Shown: in pieces, positions 34,960 to 43,885 of the stretch | How the letters are laid out: each line of letters begins with the position of its first letter | Numbering within the stretch: position 1 is the stretch's first letter | Assembly: GCF_000971255.1 (NCBI RefSeq) | Contig: NZ_BBMC01000002.1 | Span: 310,001 to 374,000 of the forward strand | DNA from: Demequina rhizosphaerae | Lineage (GTDB): Bacteria > Actinomycetota > Actinomycetes > Actinomycetales > Demequinaceae | Length of the DNA: 64,000 bases | Direction of reading: 5' to 3' | Made by a program: the position numbers and the translations under genes | Notes under the pieces: model-generated | What the model saw: only the letters and a program-made list of their open reading frames with translations | Database searches by the model: none | What the model was told of the DNA's origin: nothing

Positions 34960-35331
34960 GTGTCACCGACGACGTTGTACCGAGGCCACGAGGGCATGTG
35001 GATGTGGGTGGTCCACCGTGTCACCGGCGTGGCCATCTTCTTCTTCCTGCTCGTCCACGTCCTGGACACCTCGCTCGTGCGGGTGTCCCCCGAGGCGTAC
35101 AACGAGGTCATCGGGAGCTACAAGACGCCGCTGTACGGGCTCGTCGAGGCCGGCCTCGTCGCCGCGATCCTGCTGCACGCCTTCAACGGCATCCGCATCA
35201 TCGCCGTCGACCGGTCGACGTGGGCCCTGCGCCACCAGCGCCAGCTCGTGTGGGCCGTGTGGATCGCGTTCGCGGTGCTCATGGTGCCGTTCCTGTGGCG
35301 CCACCTCGGCCACGTCTTCGGAGGTGCGTGA
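34960..35331 (+). CDS. sdhC: Succinate dehydrogenase cytochrome b subunit
   Basis: SdhC anchors succinate dehydrogenase in the membrane and supplies haem and quinone ligands. The 123-residue protein has three membrane helices and the pattern HEGMWMWVVHRVTGVAIFFFLL, then HVLDTSL and LLHAFNGIRII, where the haem and quinone residues lie. I take the GTG at 34960, four bases after AGGAGA; a GTG at 34948 is possible. A nine-codon reading frame starting at 34922 stops inside that upstream GTG and could couple translation. Order sdhCDAB matches mycobacteria. Confidence 0.92.
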   Translation: MSPTTLYRGHEGMWMWVVHRVTGVAIFFFLLVHVLDTSLVRVSPEAYNEVIGSYKTPLYGLVEAGLVAAILLHAFNGIRIIAVDRSTWALRHQRQLVWAVWIAFAVLMVPFLWRHLGHVFGGA

Positions 35332-35780
35332 TGACCGCGCAGTCCCCCACGCGCCCGCCGCGCGTCCCGTCCGGCCGCACCCGCCACAACGCCGAGAAGT
35401 GGTCGTGGGTGTTCATGCGCGTCACCGGCCCGGTGCTGCTCGTCCTCATCCTCACCCACCTCTTCATCAACCTCATGACGGGCGACGGCATCAGCCAGAT
35501 CGACTTCGCCTTCGTGGCCGGCAAGTGGGCGTCGCCGCTGTGGCAGGTCTGGGACCTCGTCATGCTCGTGCTCGCGCTGCTGCACGGCGGCAACGGCATG
35601 CGCCTGCTCGTCAACGACTACGCGCAGCGCCCGTGGCTGCGGAAGGTGCTCCACGGGGCGCTCGGCGTCGCGGTGATCGGCATCATCGTGCTCGGCTCGC
35701 TCGTGATCTTCACCTTCGACGCGTGCCCGGTCGACGCCGACCCGTCCCTGCTCCCCAGCTTCTGTGAGGATGTCCGATGA
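35331..35780 (+). CDS. sdhD: Succinate dehydrogenase hydrophobic membrane anchor
   Basis: This 149-residue second anchor subunit has three membrane helices. [28 protein letters not shown] marks the first, and [15 protein letters not shown] the conserved quinone/haem region. Its ATG shares a base with the sdhC stop and its stop overlaps the sdhA start (ATGA), so all four subunits are translationally linked. Confidence 0.92.
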   Translation: MTAQSPTRPPRVPSGRTRHNAEKWSWVFMRVTGPVLLVLILTHLFINLMTGDGISQIDFAFVAGKWASPLWQVWDLVMLVLALLHGGNGMRLLVNDYAQRPWLRKVLHGALGVAVIGIIVLGSLVIFTFDACPVDADPSLLPSFCEDVR

Positions 35781-37546
35781 CCCACCACGAGTACGACGTC
35801 GTCATCGTCGGCGCCGGCGGCGCCGGCATGCGCGCGGCCCTCGAGAGCTCGCAGCGCGCGCGAACCGCCGTCCTCACGAAGCTCTACCCGACCCGCTCCC
35901 ACACCGGCGCGGCGCAGGGCGGCATGGCCGCGGCGCTCGCCAACGTCGAGGACGACAGCGCCGAGTGGCACGTCTTCGACACCATCAAGGGCGGCGACTA
36001 CCTGGTCGACCAGGACGCGGCGGAGATCCTCTGCCACGAGGCGATCGACGCGGTGCTCGACCTCGAGAAGATGGGCCTGCCCTTCAACCGCACGCCCGAC
36101 GGCAAGGTGGACCAGCGCCGCTTCGGTGGCCACACGCGCAACCACGGCGAGGCCGCGGTGCGTCGCGCCTGCTACTCCGCGGACCGCACGGGCCACATGA
36201 TCCTGCAGACGCTGTACCAGCAGTGCATCAAGCAGGAGGTCGAGTTCTTCAACGAGTACTACGTGCTCGACCTCATCCTCGACCAGGACCCGCAGGCCGC
36301 GGCGCCGGGCGAGGAGGTCGCGGTCGCGGGCGTGGTCGCGCTCGAGCTGTCGACCGGCGACATCCACACGTTCCGCGCCAAGTCGGTCGTGTTCGCGACC
36401 GGCGGCGCCGGCAAGGTCTTCAAGACCACCTCGAACGCGCACACCCTCACGGGCGACGGCATGGGCATCGCCCTCAACGCCGGCCTCCCGCTCGAGGACA
36501 TGGAGTTCTTCCAGTTCCACCCGACGGGCCTCGCGGGCCTGGGCATCCTGCTGTCCGAGGCCGCGCGCGGCGAGGGCGGCATCCTGCGCAACTCCGAAGG
36601 CGAGCGCTTCATGGAGCGCTACGCGCCCACCATCAAGGACCTCGCGCCCCGCGACATGGTCGCCCGCGCGATGGCCAACGAGGTGCGCGAGGGCCGCGGC
36701 GCGGGTCCCCACAAGGACTACGTGCTGCTCGACCTCACCCACCTCGAGCCGGCCCACATCGACGAGAAGCTGCCGGACATCACCGAGTTCGCGCGCACCT
36801 ACCTGGGCGTCGAGCCCTACACCGAGCCGGTGCCCGTCTACCCCACGGCGCACTACGCGATGGGCGGCATCCCCACCACCGTCCGCGGCGAGGTGCTGCG
36901 CAACAACACGGACACCGTCAAGGGCCTCTACGCCGCCGGCGAGTGCGCGTGCGTGTCCGTGCACGGCGCCAACCGCCTGGGCACCAACTCGCTGCTCGAC
37001 ATCAACGTGTTCGGCCGCCGCGCCGGCATCGCGGCCGCCGAGTACGCGGCCGGCCTCGACGAGGCGCCCGTCCTGCGGGACGATGCGGCGGCCCGGGTCG
37101 AGGCCGTCGTCACCCGCCTCCTCGCGACGGTGGGCGGCACCGGCACGGAGCGCGTGGCCGACGTCCGCAAGGCCCTCCAGGAGACGATGGACCGCAACGT
37201 CCAGGTGTTCCGCGACGCGACCTCGCTCGAGGAGGCCCAGCGCGTGGTCGCCGAGCTCAAGGAGCGGTTCAAGGACGTCGCGATCCACGACCGCGGACGG
37301 CGCTTCAACACCGACCTCCTCGAGGCCGTCGAGCTGGGCTTCCTGCTCGAGATCGCCGAGGTGGTGGTCGCGGGGGCGCTCGCACGCGAGGAGTCGCGCG
37401 GCGGCCACTACCGCGAGGACTTCCCCACGCGCGACGATGAGAACTTCATGCACCACACGATGGCGTACGCGACCGAGGACGGCGTGCGGCTCGACACCAA
37501 GCCCGTGGTGGTGACCAAGTACCAGCCGATGGAGAGGAAGTACTGA
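35777..37546 (+). CDS. sdhA: Succinate dehydrogenase flavoprotein subunit
   Basis: SdhA oxidises succinate to fumarate using covalent FAD. The 589-residue protein has the dinucleotide fold [15 protein letters not shown], the flavinylated histidine in [10 protein letters not shown] (His42), the substrate loop [10 protein letters not shown], and the catalytic [16 protein letters not shown] with the arginine pair, plus [13 protein letters not shown] near the FAD end. It lies one base before sdhB. GAC-GAT-GCG at 37078 is a dispersed-motif copy. Confidence 0.97.
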   Translation: MTHHEYDVVIVGAGGAGMRAALESSQRARTAVLTKLYPTRSHTGAAQGGMAAALANVEDDSAEWHVFDTIKGGDYLVDQDAAEILCHEAIDAVLDLEKMGLPFNRTPDGKVDQRRFGGHTRNHGEAAVRRACYSADRTGHMILQTLYQQCIKQEVEFFNEYYVLDLILDQDPQAAAPGEEVAVAGVVALELSTGDIHTFRAKSVVFATGGAGKVFKTTSNAHTLTGDGMGIALNAGLPLEDMEFFQFHPTGLAGLGILLSEAARGEGGILRNSEGERFMERYAPTIKDLAPRDMVARAMANEVREGRGAGPHKDYVLLDLTHLEPAHIDEKLPDITEFARTYLGVEPYTEPVPVYPTAHYAMGGIPTTVRGEVLRNNTDTVKGLYAAGECACVSVHGANRLGTNSLLDINVFGRRAGIAAAEYAAGLDEAPVLRDDAAARVEAVVTRLLATVGGTGTERVADVRKALQETMDRNVQVFRDATSLEEAQRVVAELKERFKDVAIHDRGRRFNTDLLEAVELGFLLEIAEVVVAGALAREESRGGHYREDFPTRDDENFMHHTMAYATEDGVRLDTKPVVVTKYQPMERKY

Positions 37547-37547
37547 C

Positions 37548-38312
37548 ATGACGGCGACCGCCGAGTCCCCCGCTGTCGGCGAGGTCAAGGCCATGCAGGT
37601 CACGCTGCGCATCCTCCGCACCAACCCGGAGGGCACGGCCGATCACAAGCCGGGCGAGTCGTACTGGCAGGAGTTCCAGGTCGAGGCGCACGCGACCGAC
37701 CGCGTGCTCGACGCGCTCCACAAGATCAAGTGGGAGCAGGACGGCTCGCTCGCGTTCCGCCGCTCGTGCGCGCACGGCGTGTGCGGCTCCGACGCGATGC
37801 GCATCAACGCGCGCAACCGCCTCGCGTGCAAGACGCTGCTCAAGGACCTCAACCCGGCGAAGCCGATCATCGTCGAGCCCATCAAGGGCCTGCCGGTCGA
37901 GAAGGACCTCATCGTCGACATGGAGCCGTTCTTCGCGTCGTACCGCGAGATCATGCCGTTCCTCGTCACCACCGGGAACGCCCCCGCCCGCGAGCGCCTC
38001 CAGTCCCCCGAGGACCGCCAGCGCTTCGACGACACGACCAAGTGCATCCTGTGCGCCGCCTGCACCACCAGCTGCCCGGTGTTCTGGACCGACGGCCAGT
38101 ACTTCGGCCCGCAGGCGATCGTGGGCGCCCACCGCTTCATCTTCGACTCGCGCGACGAGGGCCAGTGGGACCGCCTCGAGATCCTCAACGACAAGGCCGG
38201 CGTGTGGAAGTGCCGCACGGCGTTCAACTGCACCGAGGCCTGCCCGCGCGGCATCGAGGTGACCAAGGCGATCTCCGAGGTCAAGAAGGTGCTCACCACC
38301 GGCGAGATCTAG
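37548..38312 (+). CDS. sdhB: Succinate dehydrogenase iron-sulfur subunit
   Basis: SdhB passes electrons from FAD to quinone. The 254-residue protein shows the 2Fe-2S ligands SCAHGVCGSDAM with a further Cys in LACKTLL, the 4Fe-4S motif CILCAACTTSCPVFW, and the 3Fe-4S group CRTAFNCTEACPRGI. It is the last gene of sdhCDAB and is followed by a long inverted repeat before the convergent YihY gene. Confidence 0.97.
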   Translation: MTATAESPAVGEVKAMQVTLRILRTNPEGTADHKPGESYWQEFQVEAHATDRVLDALHKIKWEQDGSLAFRRSCAHGVCGSDAMRINARNRLACKTLLKDLNPAKPIIVEPIKGLPVEKDLIVDMEPFFASYREIMPFLVTTGNAPARERLQSPEDRQRFDDTTKCILCAACTTSCPVFWTDGQYFGPQAIVGAHRFIFDSRDEGQWDRLEILNDKAGVWKCRTAFNCTEACPRGIEVTKAISEVKKVLTTGEI

Positions 38313-38342
38313 GGGCTCCTCGCCCCGCCCCCGCCTGCCCTC

Positions 38343-38424
38343 ACGCAACCGGCGTACCGGACCGACCTCGACCTCCGGCACCAGGCACGATGCGCGCGAG
38401 CCCGGCGGCGTACGCCGGTTGCGT
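38343..38424. repeat. 15-bp inverted repeat between convergent genes
   Basis: ACGCAACCGGCGTAC at 38343-38357 is exactly complementary to GTACGCCGGTTGCGT at 38410-38424; the arms are 52 bases apart. The element fills the 135-base gap between the ends of sdhB and the YihY gene. It may act as a bidirectional terminator, though the loop is long, or be a dispersed repeat of the genome. A one-mismatch copy of the dispersed 10-mer lies in the loop. Confidence 0.6.
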
Positions 38425-38447
38425 CCGGGAGGAGCACGGGAGGACGC

Positions 38448-39473
38448 TCAGTCCTCGGCGGCCTCCGGGTTGCGCACCATGGCGCGGGCCGTCGACACCG
38501 GAGTGCCCAGCCGGCGGCGCCCCGAGACCACCACCGTCGCCGGCTCGAGGCTCTCGGTGTGGATCTGGCCCTCGTGATGCTCGCGGTGATGCGCGCCGAG
38601 CCACGCGGCGCACATGAGGATGATCCGGTTGACGTAGTCGACGAACACCATGAGCGTGATGATCGCCGCGAACGGCGCGAGCACGGGGCTGTCGACCGCA
38701 CCCTGCACTACCAGGGACACTCCTAGCCGCAGCACCCCGATCGCGAGCGCGGCGAGCAGGATGACCCAGAACACGCGCCACGACATGCGCGCGCCGCCGA
38801 GCAGCAGGAGCACCAGCGCGACGTACAGCATGTCCGCGACCACGCCCGCGAAGTAGCCGATCAGGCGGATCTCCCAGGCAGGCACCTCGAGCCCGACCGC
38901 ATCGGCGATGGTGCGCGCGGCGCTCGATGCGACCACCTGGATGGTCACGCCGACCAGCGCGATGAGCAGCAGCGCGAACAGCGCCGCGAAGTCCCGCACC
39001 TTGCCGAGCACCGGCGACGCGACCTCGGAGCCGAGCATCGTACGCGTCGAGGTGCGCAGCCCCCGGATGAAGCGCGTCGCGCTGTTGATGAGGATGAGGA
39101 AAGAGACCACACCGATGATCCCCGCGACCGAGGTGGCGCTCCCCGACCCGAGGTCGTCGGGCTGGATGATGCCGTTCTGACCGTCCTCGGCGATCAGCCC
39201 GGGCACGGCCTCCGCGAGATAGTCCACCAGCGACGAGCGCAGCTCCTCGTTCCCTGCGAGGAACACGGTCGCCAGGGTGGTGGCCACCACCAGTCCCGCG
39301 GCGACCGAGGCCAACGTGAAGTAGGCGATGCCCGACGCGAGCACGCTGCCGTTCTGGACGGAGAAGCGCTTGGCTCCCCTGCCCCAGGACGAGCCGTCCC
39401 ACCATTCCTTGAGCCGCTTGCCGCGCGTCACCGCCTCGTTGGCCTTGGCCTTGAGGTCGGCGTCGGTCGACAT
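38448..39473 (-). CDS. YihY/BrkB-family membrane protein
   Basis: This 341-residue integral membrane protein has six hydrophobic segments and the YihY/virulence factor BrkB pattern: ASGIAYFTLASVAAGLVVATTL at the first helix and SATRFIRGLRTSTRTMLG in the loop. The N-terminal 40 residues and the last 45 are hydrophilic. A role is not established for the family, despite the old RNase BN label. It begins 24 bases after trpS with AAGGAG before the ATG, and the same trpS neighbour is found in mycobacteria. Confidence 0.88.
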   Translation of the reverse strand: MSTDADLKAKANEAVTRGKRLKEWWDGSSWGRGAKRFSVQNGSVLASGIAYFTLASVAAGLVVATTLATVFLAGNEELRSSLVDYLAEAVPGLIAEDGQNGIIQPDDLGSGSATSVAGIIGVVSFLILINSATRFIRGLRTSTRTMLGSEVASPVLGKVRDFAALFALLLIALVGVTIQVVASSAARTIADAVGLEVPAWEIRLIGYFAGVVADMLYVALVLLLLGGARMSWRVFWVILLAALAIGVLRLGVSLVVQGAVDSPVLAPFAAIITLMVFVDYVNRIILMCAAWLGAHHREHHEGQIHTESLEPATVVVSGRRRLGTPVSTARAMVRNPEAAED

Positions 39474-39497
39474 GGGGCTCCTTCCCTGGTCAGAGGG

Positions 39498-40505
39498 TCA
39501 GCGGTGCATCGGAGGCAGCAGTCCCAGTCTGTCGTAAATGCGGTCGAGCGTCGCCTGGGCGATCGCCGAGGCCTTGGCGGCGCCGTCGGCGAGCACCGCG
39601 TCCAGCTTGTCGGGCGACTCGATCCAGTCCATCGCGGCATCGTGGAACGGCGTGAGGTAGTCGACGACCACCTCGGCGAGGTCGACCTTGAGGTGGCCGT
39701 ACATCTTCCCCTGGTACTCCGCGACCAGCGTCTCGACCGACCTGCCCGTGAGCGCCGAGTAGATGGTGAGGAGGTTCGACACGCCCGCCTTCGCCTCGCG
39801 GTCGAAGGCGATGACGGTGTCGGAGTCCGTGGTCGCCGACCTGATGTTCTTCGCGACCTTCTTCGGGTCGTCGAGCATCTCGATGATGCCCTTGGGGTTG
39901 CCCGTCGACTTCGACATCTTCTTCGTGGGGTCGACGAGGTCGTAGATCTTCGCCGTCTCCTTGACGATGTGCGGCTCCGGCACCACGACCGTGCCCTCGC
40001 CCATGCGCGTGTTGAGGCGCTCGGCGAGGTTGCGGGACAGCTCGAGGTGCTGGCGCTGGTCCTCGCCCACCGGCACGACGTCCGTGTCGTACAGCAGGAT
40101 GTCCGCGGCCATGAGGATCGGATACGTGAACAGGCCCACGTTCGCGCCGGACTCGCCCGTCTTCTGGGCCTTGTCCTTGAACTGGGTCATGCGCGACGCC
40201 TCGCCCATGCCCGTGAACGTCGACAGCACCCACGCGAGCTCCGCGTGCTGCGGCACGTGCGACTGCACGAAGCACAGCGACCGCTCGGGGTCGACGCCGG
40301 CCGCGAGGTACTGGGCCGCGGTGCGGCGCGTGCGCGCCCGCAGCAGCGCGGGGTCCGGGCCCGTGGTGAGCGCGTGGAGGTCGACGACGGAGTAGATCGC
40401 GTCGTGCGTGTCCTGGAGCTTCACCCACTCGACGAGCGCGCCCAGGTAGTTGCCGAGGTGCAGGGAGTCGGAGGTGGGCTGCATGCCCGAGAACACACGA
40501 GTCAT
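39498..40505 (-). CDS. trpS: Tryptophanyl-tRNA synthetase
   Basis: TrpS charges tRNA-Trp. The 335-residue class I synthetase has the HIGH-like [10 protein letters not shown] near residue 15, the tryptophan-pocket region [20 protein letters not shown] and the KMSKS loop [13 protein letters not shown]. Length is normal for bacteria. It is followed closely by the YihY gene and preceded by a 57-base gap from tatB, so it opens a separate transcript. Confidence 0.96.
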   Translation of the reverse strand: MTRVFSGMQPTSDSLHLGNYLGALVEWVKLQDTHDAIYSVVDLHALTTGPDPALLRARTRRTAAQYLAAGVDPERSLCFVQSHVPQHAELAWVLSTFTGMGEASRMTQFKDKAQKTGESGANVGLFTYPILMAADILLYDTDVVPVGEDQRQHLELSRNLAERLNTRMGEGTVVVPEPHIVKETAKIYDLVDPTKKMSKSTGNPKGIIEMLDDPKKVAKNIRSATTDSDTVIAFDREAKAGVSNLLTIYSALTGRSVETLVAEYQGKMYGHLKVDLAEVVVDYLTPFHDAAMDWIESPDKLDAVLADGAAKASAIAQATLDRIYDRLGLLPPMHR

Positions 40506-40563
40506 GCGGCCATTCTTCCAAACAACCGGGAGTGCCCCGGACGCCCGGCGGCGGGACGATGCG

Positions 40564-40887
40564 TCAGGTGGCCTCGGTGTCGAACGGCGCCTGGCCGGGG
40601 GGCGCCTCGGTGACGCGGCGAGCCGACGCCGCCGAGGGCGGCGTCGGCTCGTTGAGCGCGTCGCGGACGATGCGACGGGGGTCGTACTGGCGCGGGTCGA
40701 GCTGCTGCCAGTCGACCTCGTCCCCGACCTCGCTCTTCAGGGTGGCCTTGCCCTCCTGGAGCATGTCGCGTCCGCGCACGACGAGGTTCCGCAGCTGCTT
40801 CGCGTACTCCGGCATCCTCTCGGGGCCGATCACCACGACGGCGACCAGCACGAGGATGAGGAGCTCCCCGCCGTTGATGTCGAACAT
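40564..40887 (-). CDS. tatB: Sec-independent (Tat) translocase protein TatB
   Basis: TatB helps receive twin-arginine substrates. The 107-residue protein begins [29 protein letters not shown], the family's short membrane helix with the GPERMP hinge, followed by an amphipathic helix and a Pro-rich tail. It starts five bases behind htrA. The order sigE-rseA-htrA-tatB is that of mycobacteria. A copy of the dispersed motif abuts its stop (40554-40563) and another lies inside the gene (40665, read as Arg-Ile-Val). Confidence 0.9.
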   Translation of the reverse strand: MFDINGGELLILVLVAVVVIGPERMPEYAKQLRNLVVRGRDMLQEGKATLKSEVGDEVDWQQLDPRQYDPRRIVRDALNEPTPPSAASARRVTEAPPGQAPFDTEAT

Positions 40888-40892
40888 GGACC

Positions 40893-42317
40893 CTATTCTG
40901 ACGGGTCCGGGAAGAGCTGGCCGCCACCGCCGCCCTGACCGCCCTGGTCCTCCTCGCCGCTGTCCTGGTAGGTGACGTCGGTGTTGGGCACGAGCGTGAC
41001 CGAGATGTCCTGCGTGTCCCCGTCGCGATCGACGGTGAGCACCACCGTGTCGTCGGAGGCCTTGGCGCGGATCGCGACGATCAGCTCCTCGCTGCGGGTG
41101 ATGACGCGGCCGTCGATCGCGGTGATGACGTCGCCGGGCTCGATGCCGGCCTCGGCGGCGGGACCGCCGGCCGCGACGGCGTTGGTCGTGTCGGCGACCT
41201 TGACGCCCTCGCCGGTGTACGTCGAGTCGAGCATGACGCCGACGACGGGGTAGGTCGCCTCGCCGGTCGCGATGATCTCCTCGGCAGTGCGGCGCGCCTG
41301 GTTCGACGTGATCGCGAAGCCCAGGCCCACCGAGCCCGCCTCGGAGGACGACGTGCCGAGCGACGCGATGGCCGAGTTGATGCCGATGACCTCGCCGGCG
41401 GAGTTGATGAGCGGGCCGCCCGAGTTGCCGGGGTTGATCGCCGCGTCCGTCTGGATCGCGTCGATGAACGCGGTCGAGGACGTGTCGCCCGCGGTCACCG
41501 GGCGGTGCAGCGCGGAGACGATGCCCGTGGTCACCGTGGACTCGAGGCCCAGCGGCGAGCCGACGGCGATGACGTCGTCCCCGACGACGAGCTCGTCGGA
41601 GTCGCCCAGCACGAGCGGCGTGAGGCCGTCCTTGTCGATCTTCACGACCGCGAGGTCGTAGTCGGCGGTCGCGCCGACGACGGCGCCGTCGTACTCGGTG
41701 CCGTCGCTCATCACGACGGTGACGGTGTCGTTGTCCGAGCCCTCGACCACGCGGTTGTTGGTGAGCAGGTAGCCGTCCTCGCGAATGACGAAGCCGGAGC
41801 CCTCGGCGGCCTCCTGGCCGTTCTGGATGTTCTCGATCGACACCACGGACGGCATCACCGCGGACGCGATGGCCGCGACGGTGTTCTCGTCGGTGCGCGC
41901 GATCGTCGACGAGCTGCTCGTCGGCAGCGTCGAGCCGGTGGTGGACGAGGACGTCGACGCGGCCGCGGTGTCGTCGCCGGTGAGGGAGTCGTAGGCCCAC
42001 GCACCGCCGAGGCCGCCGCCGAGGCCGAGCACGAGCGCGCCGGCGGCGATCGCCGCGACGGTCGAGCGGCGCAGGCGGCCGGGCTGGGGCGCGGCGGCCG
42101 CGACCGGGACGTCGGCCGGCGGCTCCGCGGGGGGCATGAACTCCTGGGTTTCGCCGGCGGCAGGCTGCGGCGAGATCGCCGGGGGCAGCTCGACGGTGTC
42201 GTTCGTGGCCGGCGCGGACTCGTGGACGCGGACGGTGGAGACCTCGGTGTCGGTGGCAGTCGTCTCGCCGTGCGAGCCGGACTCGTCGCGCGGAGGCGCG
42301 AAGGGGTTGTCGTTCAT
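40893..42317 (-). CDS. htrA: HtrA/DegP-like membrane serine protease with PDZ domain; catalytic His replaced by Arg
   Basis: This 474-residue protein has a cytoplasmic Pro/Ala/Glu-rich N-terminus (1-80), one membrane helix (about 85-110), a Ser/Thr linker, a trypsin-like domain (about 140-330) and a PDZ domain (about 345-450). Asp221 (DLAVVKI) and Ser299 (NPGNSGGPL) of the triad are present, but the histidine box that reads TNNHVV in the family reads LLTNNRVV here, with Arg189 (codon at 41751-41753). One base change from CAC would explain it. The protein is therefore predicted inactive as a protease, perhaps a PDZ chaperone or sensor, unless the base is a sequencing error. It lies in the sigE operon. 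Confidence 0.88.
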   Translation of the reverse strand: MNDNPFAPPRDESGSHGETTATDTEVSTVRVHESAPATNDTVELPPAISPQPAAGETQEFMPPAEPPADVPVAAAAPQPGRLRRSTVAAIAAGALVLGLGGGLGGAWAYDSLTGDDTAAASTSSSTTGSTLPTSSSSTIARTDENTVAAIASAVMPSVVSIENIQNGQEAAEGSGFVIREDGYLLTNNRVVEGSDNDTVTVVMSDGTEYDGAVVGATADYDLAVVKIDKDGLTPLVLGDSDELVVGDDVIAVGSPLGLESTVTTGIVSALHRPVTAGDTSSTAFIDAIQTDAAINPGNSGGPLINSAGEVIGINSAIASLGTSSSEAGSVGLGFAITSNQARRTAEEIIATGEATYPVVGVMLDSTYTGEGVKVADTTNAVAAGGPAAEAGIEPGDVITAIDGRVITRSEELIVAIRAKASDDTVVLTVDRDGDTQDISVTLVPNTDVTYQDSGEEDQGGQGGGGGQLFPDPSE

Positions 42318-42338
42318 GAGGGTTCTCTTCCCTGGGGG

Positions 42339-43181
42339 CTAGTGGCCGGTGAGCGCGTCGACGAAGACGCCCAGGCCGGTCATGACTTGGTCGACGGGCC
42401 CGGGCTCGTCGTCCTGCGGGAACGCGGCCGCGACCTCCTCGAGCGTGTCGAGGGCGCAGCTGCACGAGAGCGCGACGACGACTCCGCCCGCCTGCCAGGC
42501 GAGACGGCTCGGGGAGGTGGAGACCACATAGGCGTCGAGGCCTCCCGCCTCGACCCGCGGCAGCGCGGCCACGCGGTCGTAGCGGAGGCGGCCCTGCTGC
42601 TCCAGCACGAGCACGGGCTCGGCGTCGGTGAGCAGGGTGTAGACGAGGACGCGGGAGCCGCTGGCGGCCTCGCGCACCGTCCCCTCGACAGGGATGAATC
42701 CAGTCGACTGCCAATCCGGCTGGATCCAGTCGCCGGACAGCCCACCCTCGCGGAGCGTGGAGGAGTCCATCCGGACGATGCTCTGCCCGGCGGTGTCCGC
42801 CTGGGCCGAGAGGCCTGGGTCGACGTCCTCGGGGGCGCCGGCGACGTACGCGGCGCCGATGACGGCGACAAGGATCAGGGTGAGGGACAGCGTGAGCACC
42901 GCGGGGCGCCGGTCGCGCCCGCGCGCGGCGCGCGCCCGCTGACGGGTCTCCTGCTGCGCGATCTCGGCCATGCGGTCGCGGTCGAGGAGCTGCTCGGTGA
43001 AGCGCAGGTCGATGCCGGCCTCGGAGGAATGCAGGGCCTCGCGCGCGGCACGCAGCTCGCGCCAGCGCGCGTCGCACTCGGCGCACCCCTCGAGATGGGC
43101 CATCGCCTCGGCGGCCGCCTCCGACGAGAGGCGGTGGTCGAGCAGATCGTGGATCCGATCCCCGAGGTGGCGTCCCGTCAC
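42339..43181 (-). CDS. rseA: Zinc-type anti-sigma factor (RseA-like)
   Basis: This 280-residue membrane protein should hold SigE inactive until envelope stress. The cytoplasmic N-terminus carries the zinc anti-sigma motif H29-x3-C33-x2-C36 ([12 protein letters not shown]), then one membrane helix ([19 protein letters not shown], about residues 100-118) and an extracytoplasmic domain with a CSC pair near residue 250. Its GTG start overlaps the sigE stop (GTGA). htrA follows 21 bases later. Mycobacterial RseA lacks the helix in some versions, so release mechanism is unclear. Confidence 0.88.
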   Translation of the reverse strand: MTGRHLGDRIHDLLDHRLSSEAAAEAMAHLEGCAECDARWRELRAAREALHSSEAGIDLRFTEQLLDRDRMAEIAQQETRQRARAARGRDRRPAVLTLSLTLILVAVIGAAYVAGAPEDVDPGLSAQADTAGQSIVRMDSSTLREGGLSGDWIQPDWQSTGFIPVEGTVREAASGSRVLVYTLLTDAEPVLVLEQQGRLRYDRVAALPRVEAGGLDAYVVSTSPSRLAWQAGGVVVALSCSCALDTLEEVAAAFPQDDEPGPVDQVMTGLGVFVDALTGH

Positions 43182-43765
43182 GTGCCACCTCGCACGGGCG
43201 CACGATGCGCGAGGGACTCGCGGAGACGGGCGCGCGCACGCGACAGGCGGGACCGGACGGTGCCCATCTTGATGCCGAGCGTGACCGCGATCTCCTCGTA
43301 CGAGAGGCCCTCGATGTCGCTCAGCACCACGGCGGCGCGGTACTCGGGAGGCAGGTCGGCGAGCGCGGCGATGATGTCGTCGCCCAGGTTCGACATGTCG
43401 AACGCGTCCTCGGGCTGACCCGAGCGCTCGTGACGGTCGAAGCTGTCGGACGTCGCGACCGCCGCGTCGTCGTCGGCCATGAAGTCGAAGCGGATGCGCT
43501 TCTTGCGGCGCATGCGGTCGAGGAAGAGGTTGGTGGTGATGCGGTGGAGCCAGCCCTCGAACGTGCCCGGCTTGTACTGCGACAGCGAGTTGAACACGCG
43601 CACGAAGACGTCCTGCGTGAGGTCCTCGGCGTCGTGCTGGTTGCCGGTGAGGTGGTACGCGAGGCGGTACACGCGAGCGGAGTGGTTGGCGACGATGCTC
43701 TCCCACGTGAGCTCGGGCGCCTCGGCAGGGACGACCTCGGTGGCAGGGACGGCGGTCTCCGTCAT
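43178..43765 (-). CDS. sigE: ECF RNA polymerase sigma factor SigE
   Basis: This 195-residue ECF sigma factor has region 2 ([26 protein letters not shown] and the -10 recognising helix [19 protein letters not shown]) and region 4 ([41 protein letters not shown]). It is coupled to its anti-sigma gene. The upstream region has its own GGGAAC/CGTT promoter, implying autoregulation. GGAGG precedes the ATG. The divergent O-methyltransferase neighbour is also conserved in M. tuberculosis. Confidence 0.94.
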   Translation of the reverse strand: MTETAVPATEVVPAEAPELTWESIVANHSARVYRLAYHLTGNQHDAEDLTQDVFVRVFNSLSQYKPGTFEGWLHRITTNLFLDRMRRKKRIRFDFMADDDAAVATSDSFDRHERSGQPEDAFDMSNLGDDIIAALADLPPEYRAAVVLSDIEGLSYEEIAVTLGIKMGTVRSRLSRARARLRESLAHRAPVRGGT

Positions 43766-43794
43766 CGTGCTCCCTCCTCGATCACATCCGGTTC

Positions 43795-43821
43795 AACGGG
43801 CTCCGATGCCCTCATGTTCCC
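43795..43821 (-). promoter_or_regulatory. ECF (SigE-type) promoter of sigE
   Basis: On the minus strand GGGAAC (43816-43821) and CGTT (43795-43798) are separated by 17 bases, the standard GGAAC-N16/17-GTT arrangement of actinobacterial ECF sigma factors. It lies about 30 bases before the sigE ATG, so SigE likely activates its own operon. Confidence 0.75.
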
Positions 43822-43867
43822 ACGCGAGTCTGAGAGTTCGCTGGGACGTCCCGATAGGCTGACCCCC

Positions 43868-43885
43868 GTGAGGGAGGCGCGATGA
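43868..43885 (+). other. Five-codon leader frame coupled to the O-methyltransferase gene
   Basis: A GTG at 43868 lies seven bases after the -10-like TAGGCT (43855-43860) and encodes only VREAR before TGA, which overlaps the methyltransferase ATG (ATGA). It could be a leaderless mini-gene that delivers ribosomes, but GGGAGG within it is also a plain ribosome-binding site. Confidence 0.3.

Noticed and set aside
38448-39473. Ribonuclease BN annotation for the YihY protein
   Set aside because: The nuclease label of the family is historical and the protein is an integral membrane protein without nuclease motifs.
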